From the NCBI GenBank assembly GCA_022071945.1, contig JAJVIN010000036.1:1-59047 (forward strand): a stretch of 59,047 nt of DNA, in the 5' to 3' direction. The position numbers and the translations under genes were made by a program. Within the stretch, counting starts at the first letter, position 1. Every line of letters starts with the position of its first letter. This DNA is from Thermoanaerobaculia bacterium (lineage in GTDB: Bacteria; Acidobacteriota; Thermoanaerobaculia; UBA5066). The notes below the pieces were generated by a model. That model did not search any database and was not told the DNA's origin. It was given only the letters and a program-made list of their open reading frames with translations. Positions 26,633-34,731 of the stretch are shown in pieces.

Positions 26633-29101
26633 CTACTTGCGGCGGAAGAACCGGATGCCCGCGACGGCCTCCATCTGGCCCGGGATCTCGGCCTTCTCGG
26701 CGACGGCGCGGCACAGAGCAGGCCAGTAGCGAGGTTCGGCTGACTTGCCCTTCAGGCTCGAGAACCAGTCGGCAACGGGGAGATTCCGGAGCTCCGAGAA
26801 GCGCCTCTTGATCAGGTCGAGGAGATCCGGGCGCTCCCGGCCCGTCAGATCGAAGAGGGCCAGGCCGGTCTCTCCATGGAAGCGGTAGACGAAGACGAGC
26901 CCCGCGGACTCGACTCCGGCATCATGGAGACAGAGCATCGAGGCCCGGCCGCGAACGCTGTCTTCCAGTTCCTGAAAGATGCCTTCCACGAGGGGGTGGC
27001 CCGACGAGAAGAACTCGAGCTCTTCTCTCTCGACCGCTTCTTCCCTCACGAAGGTCCCCAGCCAGCGGCTTCCTCCCGGAACCCCAGGCAAGTGGTCGAC
27101 GATCGCCTCTCCGCCCAGCTCGATGTACCACGAGTCTCTTCCCGGGCGTTCGGCCGTCTCGAAGCCGAGGAGCTGGCAGGATCCAAGGACGGCCTTCTTC
27201 ATCCTCGAGTCGAGGTCGCGCGGGATCCTCGACAGGATGCCCGCGGCCATGTCCGCGGTGTACCGGCCCGAGATCAGATGGTGATAGGCGGCGCGCTGGC
27301 GCAGGGCGACGCCCGACCGGACCTCCGTGGCGAGTTCCTCGACGGGGAGGCTCCATTCCCCGCGAAGCCGCCACAGTCTCTCCGCCTTGTCGATCGCCCG
27401 CTCGACGTGCGAGAGGGAACGCTCCAGGCCGCCGAGCGGCTCGCGAAAGAGGCCCAGGGCCTCGTAGAGCCTCACGAGCTCGGCCTCGAAGCCGGCGGGG
27501 GGACAGAAGTAGACGATCTCGACCGGCCGAGTCCGGTTGATCCTGTCGAGCCTGCCGATTCTCTGTTCGACGGCCGCCGGGTCCCGGGGAAGATCGAACA
27601 TCACGAGCCGCCGGCAGAACTCGAAGTTCCGGCCCTCGCCGCCGCACTCGGTCGAAATCATGTACTGAGGCCCGTCGGACCGCCGGAACTCGGCGCACTC
27701 GATGTCGCGGCGGTCGGGCGAGAGGTCCTCGTGGAAGATCGCGACCCTCTTTCGGGTTGCTGACTCGAGCACCTCCTTCAGCGAGGCGAGGAGCTCGCGG
27801 TCGTGACAGAAGATCAGGCTCTTGCCTTCTTCCTCGCCCCCGCGGGCGAAGGCGGCCGCGCGCGCGACCAGCCACTCGACCCGAGGGTCCTGGCCATCCG
27901 AGCGGGGGTGTCCGGTCAGGTTCAAGGACACGGGCTCGCGCGGAAGGTCCACGCGGCACGGGAGGCGCGGCGGGAGACCGCCGATGTCGACCCGGCGCGT
28001 CGCACTCGTCGACGCCGGAAGAGGGCGCCCCTCCTCGAGGGCCGCAACGAACTCGAGCTCGGAAGGGTACGCGTCCGGGCGCAGGAGCGAGAGAAGCCCG
28101 AAAAAGCCGCTCACGTCGGCCTCGAGCGGAGTCGCGGTCAAGAGCAGGACGTGCCGGGCCGTCCGGGTCAGGGGCGCGACCGCCCGGTAGGCCTCGTTCC
28201 CGTCGTCGTTTCTCCCCCTTTCCAGCCGGTGCGCCTCGTCGATGACCAGGAGGTCCAGCCGGGCCGCCGAAGCCTGCTCGGCGAGGGCGGGCTCGTGGAC
28301 GAGGTCTTCCAGCGCGATGACGGCGTGGGCGTGCGCCTCGAACGGATTGAAGGAGGCGCCGAAATCCTTGGCGACATCGGCCCGGCGTCTGGCGTCGAGC
28401 CAGACGAACGTCTGGTGGAACTTCCGGTACAGCTCCCCGAGCCACTGGACCGTGAGGGTCGACGGGGCCACGACGAGGGCTTTGTGGGCCCGGCCCGTTC
28501 GCAGAAGCCGAGAGAGGATGAGGCAGGCCTCGATCGTCTTCCCGAGCCCGACCTCGTCGGCGAGGAGCCAGCGAACGGGATCGGTGGCGGTCGCCTGTTC
28601 GGCGACGTGGAGCTGGTGAGGGTGTATCGCGATGCGGCCCCCGAGAAACGACCCGAGGCCGCGGGCCTCCCTGAGTCGGGAAAGCTCGAGGGTCTCGACC
28701 CGGTTCTTCCACCACCCCGCCGTGTCGATTTCCAGGGAGGTGAGGCGCTCGACCGGATCCTGCGGAAGCTCCAAGGGCCACAGCTCCTGGTCGGCAAAGA
28801 CGCGCCCATCCACGAGCCGGAACAGGTCGACGCCCTCCGGGCCGTCCTCGACGCGGCCCTGGATGACGGACTCCTCTCCCGTCGCCTCGATCGAGACCTT
28901 CAGGTGCGCGCCGAGCTCCAGGGGCTTGAGCGCGTGATCGTCGGCGATGAACGTCAACGTCTCCTCGGTCCTGGGGAAGAACACCGTGATCTGTCTGCCA
29001 TGAAGCGACAGGACACGCCCGGGCCCGAGAAGCTGGTTGAAACGGTGAACGAGCCGGTCGTTGACCCGAAAGCGCGGGCGATGGGAGGGGTGACGGCTCA
29101 T
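26633..29101 (-). CDS. RapA/HepA-like SNF2-family helicase
   Basis: An 822-aa superfamily 2 ATPase. Residues 1-130 form an SH3/Tudor-like N-terminus (RPRFRVNDRLVHRFNQLLGP). Helicase motif I is LLADEVGLGKTIEA (near 180), motif II is VIDEAHRLERG (near 295) and motif III is LLTATPLEADV. The C-terminal lobe carries KSLIFCHDRELLASL, STECGGEGRNFEFCRRLVMF and EQRIGRLDRINRT. The order matches RapA, which recycles stalled RNA polymerase, although this protein is shorter than the E. coli enzyme (968 aa). A phage-defence helicase of the same superfamily is a less likely reading, as no partner nuclease or methylase is nearby. Confidence 0.85.
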   Translation of the reverse strand: MSRHPSHRPRFRVNDRLVHRFNQLLGPGRVLSLHGRQITVFFPRTEETLTFIADDHALKPLELGAHLKVSIEATGEESVIQGRVEDGPEGVDLFRLVDGRVFADQELWPLELPQDPVERLTSLEIDTAGWWKNRVETLELSRLREARGLGSFLGGRIAIHPHQLHVAEQATATDPVRWLLADEVGLGKTIEACLILSRLLRTGRAHKALVVAPSTLTVQWLGELYRKFHQTFVWLDARRRADVAKDFGASFNPFEAHAHAVIALEDLVHEPALAEQASAARLDLLVIDEAHRLERGRNDDGNEAYRAVAPLTRTARHVLLLTATPLEADVSGFFGLLSLLRPDAYPSELEFVAALEEGRPLPASTSATRRVDIGGLPPRLPCRVDLPREPVSLNLTGHPRSDGQDPRVEWLVARAAAFARGGEEEGKSLIFCHDRELLASLKEVLESATRKRVAIFHEDLSPDRRDIECAEFRRSDGPQYMISTECGGEGRNFEFCRRLVMFDLPRDPAAVEQRIGRLDRINRTRPVEIVYFCPPAGFEAELVRLYEALGLFREPLGGLERSLSHVERAIDKAERLWRLRGEWSLPVEELATEVRSGVALRQRAAYHHLISGRYTADMAAGILSRIPRDLDSRMKKAVLGSCQLLGFETAERPGRDSWYIELGGEAIVDHLPGVPGGSRWLGTFVREEAVEREELEFFSSGHPLVEGIFQELEDSVRGRASMLCLHDAGVESAGLVFVYRFHGETGLALFDLTGRERPDLLDLIKRRFSELRNLPVADWFSSLKGKSAEPRYWPALCRAVAEKAEIPGQMEAVAGIRFFRRK

Positions 29102-29141
29102 CGAAAGGCTCCTTCCCTGAAGGCGGCCGGGGAGCTATCGG

Positions 29142-29206
29142 ACTTCATCGGCAGAGGAACTTCATCGGCAGAGGAACTTCATCGGCAGAGGAACTTCATC
29201 GGCAGA
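29142..29206. repeat. 17-bp tandem repeat, almost 4 copies, over a stop codon
   Basis: The unit acttcatcggcagagga occurs three times perfectly (29142, 29159 and 29176), followed by a 14-base partial copy at 29193. The stop codon of the nucleotidyltransferase gene (29196-29198, minus strand) lies in the last copy, so the array extends the 3' end of that gene toward the helicase gene. Confidence 0.9.
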
Positions 29207-29969
29207 GCGCGGCGAGCTTCTGGATTTCCGAGGCAATCGCGGGGTTGACCTCATGGCGGTTCTTCAGGAAGTCGAGGATGGCCAGAGCGGAGGCGGGTGT
29301 CGCGTCATAGCCCTGCATCATCGGAGCCAGCAGGGCCCGCGAATCCGGAAATCGGCTCTCGAACCTCCGCTCCCTGGAAAACGGGTCGGGCGCCGGAGTT
29401 CCCTCCCGCGGGCTTCGAGACAAGAGCTCGACGACGCGGTCCACGGCGTGTCCCTCCACGAATCGAAACGCCGACAGCCTCTCGCCCCTCGCGTAACGTC
29501 CGAGGCCGACATAGAGATTCGTCAGCGCCTCGCCCACGACCCAGGCCAGATCGCGATCCTCCTGGGCGGGAGTGCGGACGGCAGGGGTGGCCAGGGAGGC
29601 ATCGAACCCGGGAACCGACCAGATGACGCGTCCGGGCGCGAAGGAGACCGCGGCCAGCTCTCGCGTCTCGAAGACGGCGAACTCGCAGAAGACGCCGTCC
29701 GAGAAGAGGAGCTTGTGGCCATCGGCCGTATTCCGGAAGCTGTAGGCAATCGGGGCGATCCGCGACAGCCAGGAGAGGTCGTCGATGAAGCGGGATTTCC
29801 ACCCGTCCGCGACGACGGCGAAGAAATCGAGGTCCGAGAACTCGTCGAGCCGGTCTCGCTCCAGACCCACCGAACCGAGTCCGATCAGGGCGAGTCCGTG
29901 GCCCGAGTCTTCGAGAGACCGGCCGATCGCCGAGAGACGATCGATCAAAAAGGCGGGCGGGGTCGGCAT
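29196..29969 (-). CDS. Nucleotidyltransferase-fold protein (257 aa)
   Basis: The N-terminus holds a nucleotidyltransferase active site: LALIGLGSVGLERDRLDEFS followed by DLDFFAVV, which is the GS-x-DxD pattern. A third acidic position is probable in CEFAVFET. The C-terminal half is helical (WVVGEALTNLYVGLGRYARG), similar to aminoglycoside and related adenylyltransferases. The substrate is unknown. It starts at the ATG at 29969, with no strong ribosome site. Its stop codon lies in a 17-bp tandem repeat. Antibiotic modification, nucleotide transfer to a protein, or a toxin role all remain possible. Confidence 0.7.
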   Translation of the reverse strand: MPTPPAFLIDRLSAIGRSLEDSGHGLALIGLGSVGLERDRLDEFSDLDFFAVVADGWKSRFIDDLSWLSRIAPIAYSFRNTADGHKLLFSDGVFCEFAVFETRELAAVSFAPGRVIWSVPGFDASLATPAVRTPAQEDRDLAWVVGEALTNLYVGLGRYARGERLSAFRFVEGHAVDRVVELLSRSPREGTPAPDPFSRERRFESRFPDSRALLAPMMQGYDATPASALAILDFLKNRHEVNPAIASEIQKLAALCR

Positions 29970-30048
29970 CCTCGAAATCCTCCTCGGGCGGCTTGGCCTG
30001 GATCCTGGGAGCTCCTCGTGCGGATGTTAGTCCCCCTCGACGCCTCTC

Positions 30049-31167
30049 TCACGCGAGGGCCTGATCCAGATCCTCGATGAGGTCTTCCGGATGTTCGAGA
30101 CCGATCGAGAGCCGGATGAGGTCTTGAGGGGTGGTCGAATCCGGTCCCTCGCTCGAGGCCCGGTGCTCCATCAGGCTCTCGACGCCGCCAAGAGAGGTTG
30201 CCCGGATGAAAAGGCGTGCCCGGCCAACTGTCCGAAGGGCGAAGTCCCGCCCCCCGGCCGTGCGAAACGAGAGCATCGCCCCGAATCCCCTCATCTGTTT
30301 GCGGGCGATGTCGTGACCCGGGTGCCCCGGAAGGCCGGGGTAGAGGACCTCGACCACGCGGGGGTGAGAGGCGAGAAAGGCCGCCACGCGCCCCGCCGTC
30401 TCGGTCTGGCGTTCGACCCGGCACGGAAGCGTCCTCAGTCCGCGGAGGACGAGCCACGCATTGAACGGCGATCCGGCCCCGCCCCCGAGCGTTCGCATCT
30501 GGAGGACCTTTTTCGAAAGCTCGCCGTCGCGAGCGAAGATGGCGGCGCCCCCGAGAAGGTCCGAGTGACCTCCGAAGTACTTGGTCGCCGCGTGGAGCAC
30601 GGCATCGGCGCCCAGGTCGAGGGGCCGCTGTAGGACCGGCGTGGCGAAGGTGTTGTCGACGACGGCGAGCGCGCCGGCGCGGTGGGCGAGCTCGACCGCC
30701 GCTCGAAGGTCCGTGATCTTCAGGAGGGGATTGGAGGGCGTCTCGAGCCACACGCAGGACGCTCCGCCCTCCAGGGCGTCCGCGAGCCGCTCGAGCCGGT
30801 CCATCGGAATGAACCCGGCACGAAGGCCCCAGCCGGGAAGGACCTCCGCCGCCGCGGCCCTGAATCCGTGGTAGACGTCGTCGGGAAAGAGGACCTTTCC
30901 GCCTCGCGGCAGGCTTGCGAGGATCGCCATGCCCGCGGCCATGCCGGAGGCGAAGAAGAAAGCCGTCTCTCCGCCTTCCAGGAGCCTCAGGGCCTCCTCG
31001 AGAAGGTCCTGGGTGGGGTTGGACTCCCGGATGTAGACGTGGCCTCCAAGAGGCACTCCAGCCTCGTCTCGGGCGAATGTGGTGGAGAGGTGGATGGGCG
31101 GCGCGACCGCTCCCGTCACCGCATCGGGACGAAGGGCCGCGTGAACGGCGAGAGTCTCGAACTTCAC
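30049..31167 (-). CDS. Cystathionine gamma-synthase/lyase family PLP enzyme
   Basis: A 372-aa enzyme of the Cys/Met metabolism fold. Motifs: [20 protein letters not shown] at the start, [62 protein letters not shown], and the PLP lysine in [32 protein letters not shown] and the C-terminal [16 protein letters not shown] are typical. I chose the GTG at 31167, which has a G-rich ribosome site; an in-frame ATG lies 8 codons upstream. It acts in trans-sulfuration or methionine synthesis; which reaction cannot be fixed from sequence. No partner met genes are adjacent. Confidence 0.88.
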   Translation of the reverse strand: MKFETLAVHAALRPDAVTGAVAPPIHLSTTFARDEAGVPLGGHVYIRESNPTQDLLEEALRLLEGGETAFFFASGMAAGMAILASLPRGGKVLFPDDVYHGFRAAAAEVLPGWGLRAGFIPMDRLERLADALEGGASCVWLETPSNPLLKITDLRAAVELAHRAGALAVVDNTFATPVLQRPLDLGADAVLHAATKYFGGHSDLLGGAAIFARDGELSKKVLQMRTLGGGAGSPFNAWLVLRGLRTLPCRVERQTETAGRVAAFLASHPRVVEVLYPGLPGHPGHDIARKQMRGFGAMLSFRTAGGRDFALRTVGRARLFIRATSLGGVESLMEHRASSEGPDSTTPQDLIRLSIGLEHPEDLIEDLDQALA

Positions 31168-31232
31168 GCCCCCCACTCTACGCGAACGCACCCTTCATGG
31201 GCCTCCGCGCCTCCGGAGCGGCTTGTGGAAGA

Positions 31233-31973
31233 ATGAAAGCCGTGAGGTTCCTGATCGCCGCCGTCCTCGCCTCCTTCATCCCGCTCCCCTTGCCGGCCAG
31301 CGAGGAACCGCCCCGCCCGACCCCTCTGAGCGATCCGGGGTCTGGCGTTCAGAAAGGTCGGGAAAAGCTCTCCTCCTACCGCTGGCGTGTCCGGACCGAG
31401 ATGCGAGTGGACGACGACCTGAGGATCACCAAGCTCGAGGATGTTCACATCGCACCGGACGGCGGGCTGGCCTGGGACAAGACGGTCAAGTACGAGCGCC
31501 AGCCGCCCCCGACCCCCTTCCCCTACGCCGATCCGAGGCGATCGCTGCCGCAGCCCCCGTCGGAAAAGGACGAGGACATCTACTTCGAGCAGGGCTACTC
31601 GCTCATCCAGCTCTACGCCCGCGTTTCGCCATCACACATCAATGCCTGGGCCAGCGGAGCGAAGATCACCACGACGGACCCGGACCGCTCCGGCCACACC
31701 AAGATCTCGGGACGGGGGCTCGTGAGGCGCCTCGACGAAGCGGTCGTCTACCTCGACTCCGCGTCCCGTCAGGCCGTCGAGATCGAGGTGAAGACGACCG
31801 TCACCGAGCTCGTGAAGGACATCGCGTTTCTCAGGGTCCAGCTGGAGCCGCTCGCGGAGAGGCGGGCCGAGAGCCCGATCGTGGCGCCCAGAAAGATCTT
31901 CCTCAACATGAACCGGGGAACGCGAAGGATCGTGATCGAGATGACGTTCGTCGACTTCAGGAAGTGGACCTGA
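31233..31973 (+). CDS. Secreted protein of unknown function (246 aa)
   Basis: The ATG at 31233 (GGAAGA just upstream) opens a signal peptide (MKAVRFLIAAVLASFIPLPL) cleaved near PAS. The mature part alternates strands and charged loops (LSSYRWRVRTEMRVDDDLRI; AVEIEVKTTVTELVKDIAFL; TRRIVIEMTFVDFRKWT), and could bind a lipid or lipoprotein-like ligand. I see no catalytic motif and recognise no family. It is divergent from the PLP enzyme and convergent with the next gene, so it is probably monocistronic. Confidence 0.7.
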   Translation: MKAVRFLIAAVLASFIPLPLPASEEPPRPTPLSDPGSGVQKGREKLSSYRWRVRTEMRVDDDLRITKLEDVHIAPDGGLAWDKTVKYERQPPPTPFPYADPRRSLPQPPSEKDEDIYFEQGYSLIQLYARVSPSHINAWASGAKITTTDPDRSGHTKISGRGLVRRLDEAVVYLDSASRQAVEIEVKTTVTELVKDIAFLRVQLEPLAERRAESPIVAPRKIFLNMNRGTRRIVIEMTFVDFRKWT

Positions 31974-31985
31974 GGGTGTCGAGCT

Positions 31986-32762
31986 TCAGCGAGCCTTGAC
32001 GCCCCCGCTCCTGACCCGCCTCCGGATCAGCTTTCGCACTTCTTCCTCGAGCTTCACCATCCGGTCAACGTGAGAGGACTCGGACCGGTACTTCTTCGCG
32101 GCCGCCCGCAGGGTCTCGAGGGCTTTTCTTTTGTCGCCAGGCGGAACGAGGCACCCGTGTTCGCGGGCCATGTCGAGCGCCAGGGCGGCTTCGTTGAGAC
32201 GCTCGTCCCGGGGCTTGAGCACCTCATCGGAGATCCTCTCCGAGTCCGACACGAGGGCATCGAAGCCGGGCTGGAGGTTGATCTCGGCGATCTCGTGTTT
32301 TCCCGGCATGAAGAAGTCGCCCAGGATGTCGAACGCGGCCTGGGTCACGGAATCCTTGCCCGCTCGCCGGACCTTCGACGCCGCGCGGATCGCCTTCAGG
32401 TAGGTTTCGACGAGCTGGTAGGTCGAGTAGAAGCTCGCGCCCAGTCCCCCGGTTTCGTCCTCGGCGGCTCTCGAGACCCGCCTGGCCAGCTCCTTGCGAA
32501 CCTCTCTCGCGACGGCCTCCGCCAGGACGACCTCGGGGTCGAGTCCCCACTCCTCGGCGATCCGGACCATCGTTCCCCGGTCGTCGAGACCGCTTCGGGC
32601 TTCCTCCAGGATCACGCGGACGACGGGATCGAGCCAATCCTCGAGGCGTCCGGGCGAAACCCTGACCGGCTCGGCGGCCGGAGCCAGCAAGATCTCTTCC
32701 ATCAGCTTGTCGAGGGCCTCTTCTTCCCGGACGGCTCCCGGGCTTTTCTGGAGCTTGGCCAC
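31986..32762 (-). CDS. Cytoplasmic helical protein of unknown function (258 aa)
   Basis: I chose the GTG at 32762 because a perfect AGGAGG lies 6 nt upstream. The product is almost entirely charged helices, with a compact central part (STYQLVETYLKAIRAASKVR; AAFDILGDFFMPGKHEIAEI) and a basic C-terminal coiled segment (VKLEEEVRKLIRRRVRS). It has no signal peptide, membrane segment or metal site. I do not recognise the family. It ends 13 nt from the facing secreted-protein gene. Confidence 0.7.
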   Translation of the reverse strand: MAKLQKSPGAVREEEALDKLMEEILLAPAAEPVRVSPGRLEDWLDPVVRVILEEARSGLDDRGTMVRIAEEWGLDPEVVLAEAVAREVRKELARRVSRAAEDETGGLGASFYSTYQLVETYLKAIRAASKVRRAGKDSVTQAAFDILGDFFMPGKHEIAEINLQPGFDALVSDSERISDEVLKPRDERLNEAALALDMAREHGCLVPPGDKRKALETLRAAAKKYRSESSHVDRMVKLEEEVRKLIRRRVRSGGVKAR

Positions 32763-32835
32763 GCTGATCCTCCTCGGGGACCGGATTCCTGCCAGACAGG
32801 GTAACAAGTTGAGGAACTCTGTTCAAACAGGGCCG

Positions 32836-32870
32836 CAAAAACGGCAACCGGCTTCCCGCGGGAAGCCGGT
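32836..32870 (-). terminator. Rho-independent terminator after the LytM gene
   Basis: A perfect palindrome (half-site ACCGGCTTCCCG, 32847-32870) is followed on the minus strand by TGCCGTTTTT. It lies about 75 nt past the stop of the LytM peptidase gene and ends the EF-P/LytM transcript. Confidence 0.75.
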
Positions 32871-32887
32871 CCGGACGCGAGAACGAT

Positions 32888-32946
32888 GAAGTTCTTGCGA
32901 GAAGTTCTTGCGAGAAGTTCTTGCGAGAAGTTCTCGCGAGAACTTC
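32888..32946. repeat. 13-bp tandem repeat (4 copies) ending in a palindrome over a stop codon
   Basis: The unit gaagttcttgcga is repeated at 32888, 32901, 32914 and, with one change, 32927. The last copy plus the next bases form a perfect 20-bp palindrome (half-site GAAGTTCTCG, 32927-32946) that touches the stop codon of the LytM gene at 32946. Confidence 0.9.
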
Positions 32947-34004
32947 TACCGTGGGATCAGCGGCGCAAAGACCACATAGGGATTGATGGCGAACCCCGTC
33001 TTGAAGTTGGACTCGCCCTCGACCCTGAAGATCGCGAAATGGAGGTGGGGACCGCCGATGACTCTCCCCGTCGAGCCGACGAACCCGATCCGCTGACCCT
33101 TCTTGACAAGGTCCCCGGGGCGGATGCCGGGTTCGTGCGCGGCGAGGTGCGCGTAGTAGAAGAGGAATTTCCCGGTCGTGTCACGCAGGTAGACGACCTT
33201 GCCGCCGCGAGGGTCGCGGCCGAGGCGCTCGATGGTGCCGTCGGTGACGGCCACGATGGGGGTGCCGTGAGGGGCGCCCAGGTCGATGGCGTGATGCCTC
33301 TTGTGTCGCCCGCGGGGAGACTCGAAGGTGTCCTTGAGCTTCGCGAAGGAGAACTGCTCGATGGGGAGCGGGAATCCGGCGGAAAACAGGGCCTCGAGCT
33401 CCTTCTCGGGCATCGAGACCGGCTTGCCGTCCGACTTGCGAACGGCCCAGTTCTTGACCGTGCTCACGAAACGACGCCACATGGAGTTCTTCTGACTGTC
33501 GAGAAGCTCCCGGGCCATCGAGCCCGTGGACTGGGACTTCGCATCGACGGGTGCGAGGACGCCGCCATCCTCCACGTCCTCGCCGTCGGGGTCCTCCTCG
33601 AGAGGAAGCTGGGAATCGGCAAGCGTCGTGAGGGCGACCCGGGTGTGCTGCGAGAGGGCCGGAGCCGAGGCAGGCGCGCGGGGAGGGGCGGGTGCCTGGA
33701 CGGCGCGGGCGAGCCAGGCTTCGTCCGCCGCGTCGGCTGTTGGGTAGCACTTCCCGTCCTCCGGGTCCTTGAACGCGCAGGGCCGGGCGGCCGCTCGCGG
33801 AGGGGACATCTGGAACGCGGGGGCGCCGGAAGCGGTGTCGGACGGCCTCACGACCACCGGAGACGAGTCGGGAGCGGCGGAGAGGGCTTCGTCCGCGGAG
33901 AGACAACACGGAGGAGTGGACAGAGCGAGGAGCGCTCCGCCCAGGACCGTGAAGACCAATTTGTGGATGCCGGGACGTCCGTTGGGGATCGTCAGCGGCG
34001 TCAT
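32946..34004 (-). CDS. M23/LytM-domain murein peptidase
   Basis: This 352-aa protein has a signal peptide (KLVFTVLGGALLALSTPP), a Pro/Ala-rich linker of about 120 residues with two Cys, and a C-terminal LytM domain. The zinc ligands are seen in HHAIDLGAPHGTP (H-x3-D) and GGPHLHFAIFR (HxH). GTIERLGRDPRGGKVVYLRD and FYYAHLAAHEPGIRPGDLVK are the typical core. All ligands are present, so it is probably an active endopeptidase rather than an EnvC-like regulator. It begins 2 nt after the EF-P stop, an unusual operon partner. Confidence 0.9.
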   Translation of the reverse strand: MTPLTIPNGRPGIHKLVFTVLGGALLALSTPPCCLSADEALSAAPDSSPVVVRPSDTASGAPAFQMSPPRAAARPCAFKDPEDGKCYPTADAADEAWLARAVQAPAPPRAPASAPALSQHTRVALTTLADSQLPLEEDPDGEDVEDGGVLAPVDAKSQSTGSMARELLDSQKNSMWRRFVSTVKNWAVRKSDGKPVSMPEKELEALFSAGFPLPIEQFSFAKLKDTFESPRGRHKRHHAIDLGAPHGTPIVAVTDGTIERLGRDPRGGKVVYLRDTTGKFLFYYAHLAAHEPGIRPGDLVKKGQRIGFVGSTGRVIGGPHLHFAIFRVEGESNFKTGFAINPYVVFAPLIPR

Positions 34005-34006
34005 CG

Positions 34007-34567
34007 CTATCCCGCCCGCTCCAGGTAGGAATCGTCGCGGGTGTCGATCCGGATGACCGTTCCCGCTTCGATGAACTGCGGAACCTGCACGAGCAGTCCC
34101 GTCTCGAGCTTCGCGGGCTTGTAGGAGGCCGAAGCCGTGGCCCCCTTCATGCCGGGCTCGGTCTCGACGACCTTCAGGGTGACGGTCGTCGGGAGCTCGA
34201 CGGAAACTGGATTGTCGTCGTAGAAGTCGACGGTGATGACCGTCTCGGGCAGGAGGTACTTCATGGCCTCCCCCACGACCTCATCCGACATGCGGACCTG
34301 GTCATAGGTTTCCTGGTTCATGAAGTGGTGGCCCTCGGTATCCGAGTAGAGATACTGCATCTCGTGGGTGTCGAGGGTGGCCTTTTCGATCCGGTCTTCC
34401 GAGCGGAACCGGTGCTCGTTCATGGCACCGGACTTGAGACTTCGGAGTTTCGCCTGGACGAATCCCCGGAGGTTTCCGGGGGTCTTGTGGATCACGCTGT
34501 GAGCGCGATGGAGCTCGCCGTTGTGGATGACGATCATTCCGGGACGGAGTTCGGTCGCTTGAATCAT
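34007..34567 (-). CDS. efp: Translation elongation factor P
   Basis: A 186-aa EF-P with three beta-barrel domains: it starts MIQATELRPGMIVIHNGELH and ends QFIEAGTVIRIDTRDDSYLE. EF-P rescues ribosomes stalled on proline runs. The tip loop reads HKTPGNLRGF; by alignment with KPGKGQAF of E. coli, the modified Lys34 is Asn here. Tip residues other than Lys or Arg are known in several phyla, so a modification by EpmA/EpmB is not expected. I chose the ATG at 34567 because upstream sequence does not resemble EF-P. It is co-transcribed with the LytM peptidase. Proline-rich proteins in the window (for example the Ser/Thr kinase) are likely clients. Confidence 0.95.
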   Translation of the reverse strand: MIQATELRPGMIVIHNGELHRAHSVIHKTPGNLRGFVQAKLRSLKSGAMNEHRFRSEDRIEKATLDTHEMQYLYSDTEGHHFMNQETYDQVRMSDEVVGEAMKYLLPETVITVDFYDDNPVSVELPTTVTLKVVETEPGMKGATASASYKPAKLETGLLVQVPQFIEAGTVIRIDTRDDSYLERAG

Positions 34568-34667
34568 TGCTTCACCAGGCGAAGTGGAAGTGCTTCCAGC
34601 GCCGTCCCACCAGAAGAAGCAGGACGATCCAGAGAGGAAACCCGGTGCAGGGTAACGGCGGATGCCC

Positions 34668-34703
34668 AAAAAGGCAAGTGGGGCTGCCTTTCGGCAGCCC
34701 CAC
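34668..34703 (-). terminator. Rho-independent terminator after the SGNH lipase gene
   Basis: An 11-bp stem, GTGGGGCTGCC paired across a 4-nt loop (34678-34703), is followed on the minus strand by TTGCCTTTTT. It lies 29 nt past the lipase stop codon. Confidence 0.8.
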
Positions 34704-34731
34704 GAGGGATAACGCGGTCTGGGGTCTCTCC

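Noticed and set aside
26633-29101. Phage-defence helicase (for example DISARM or Druantia type)
   Set aside because: Domain order and length match RapA, and no methylase, nuclease or other partner lies beside it.
29142-29206. CRISPR-like array
   Set aside because: Units follow one another directly without spacers, and the repeat is only 17 bp. It is a simple tandem duplication.
32888-32946. CRISPR-like array or mobile-element end
   Set aside because: A 13-bp unit without spacers and with no transposase gene nearby; only a local tandem repeat with a palindrome.
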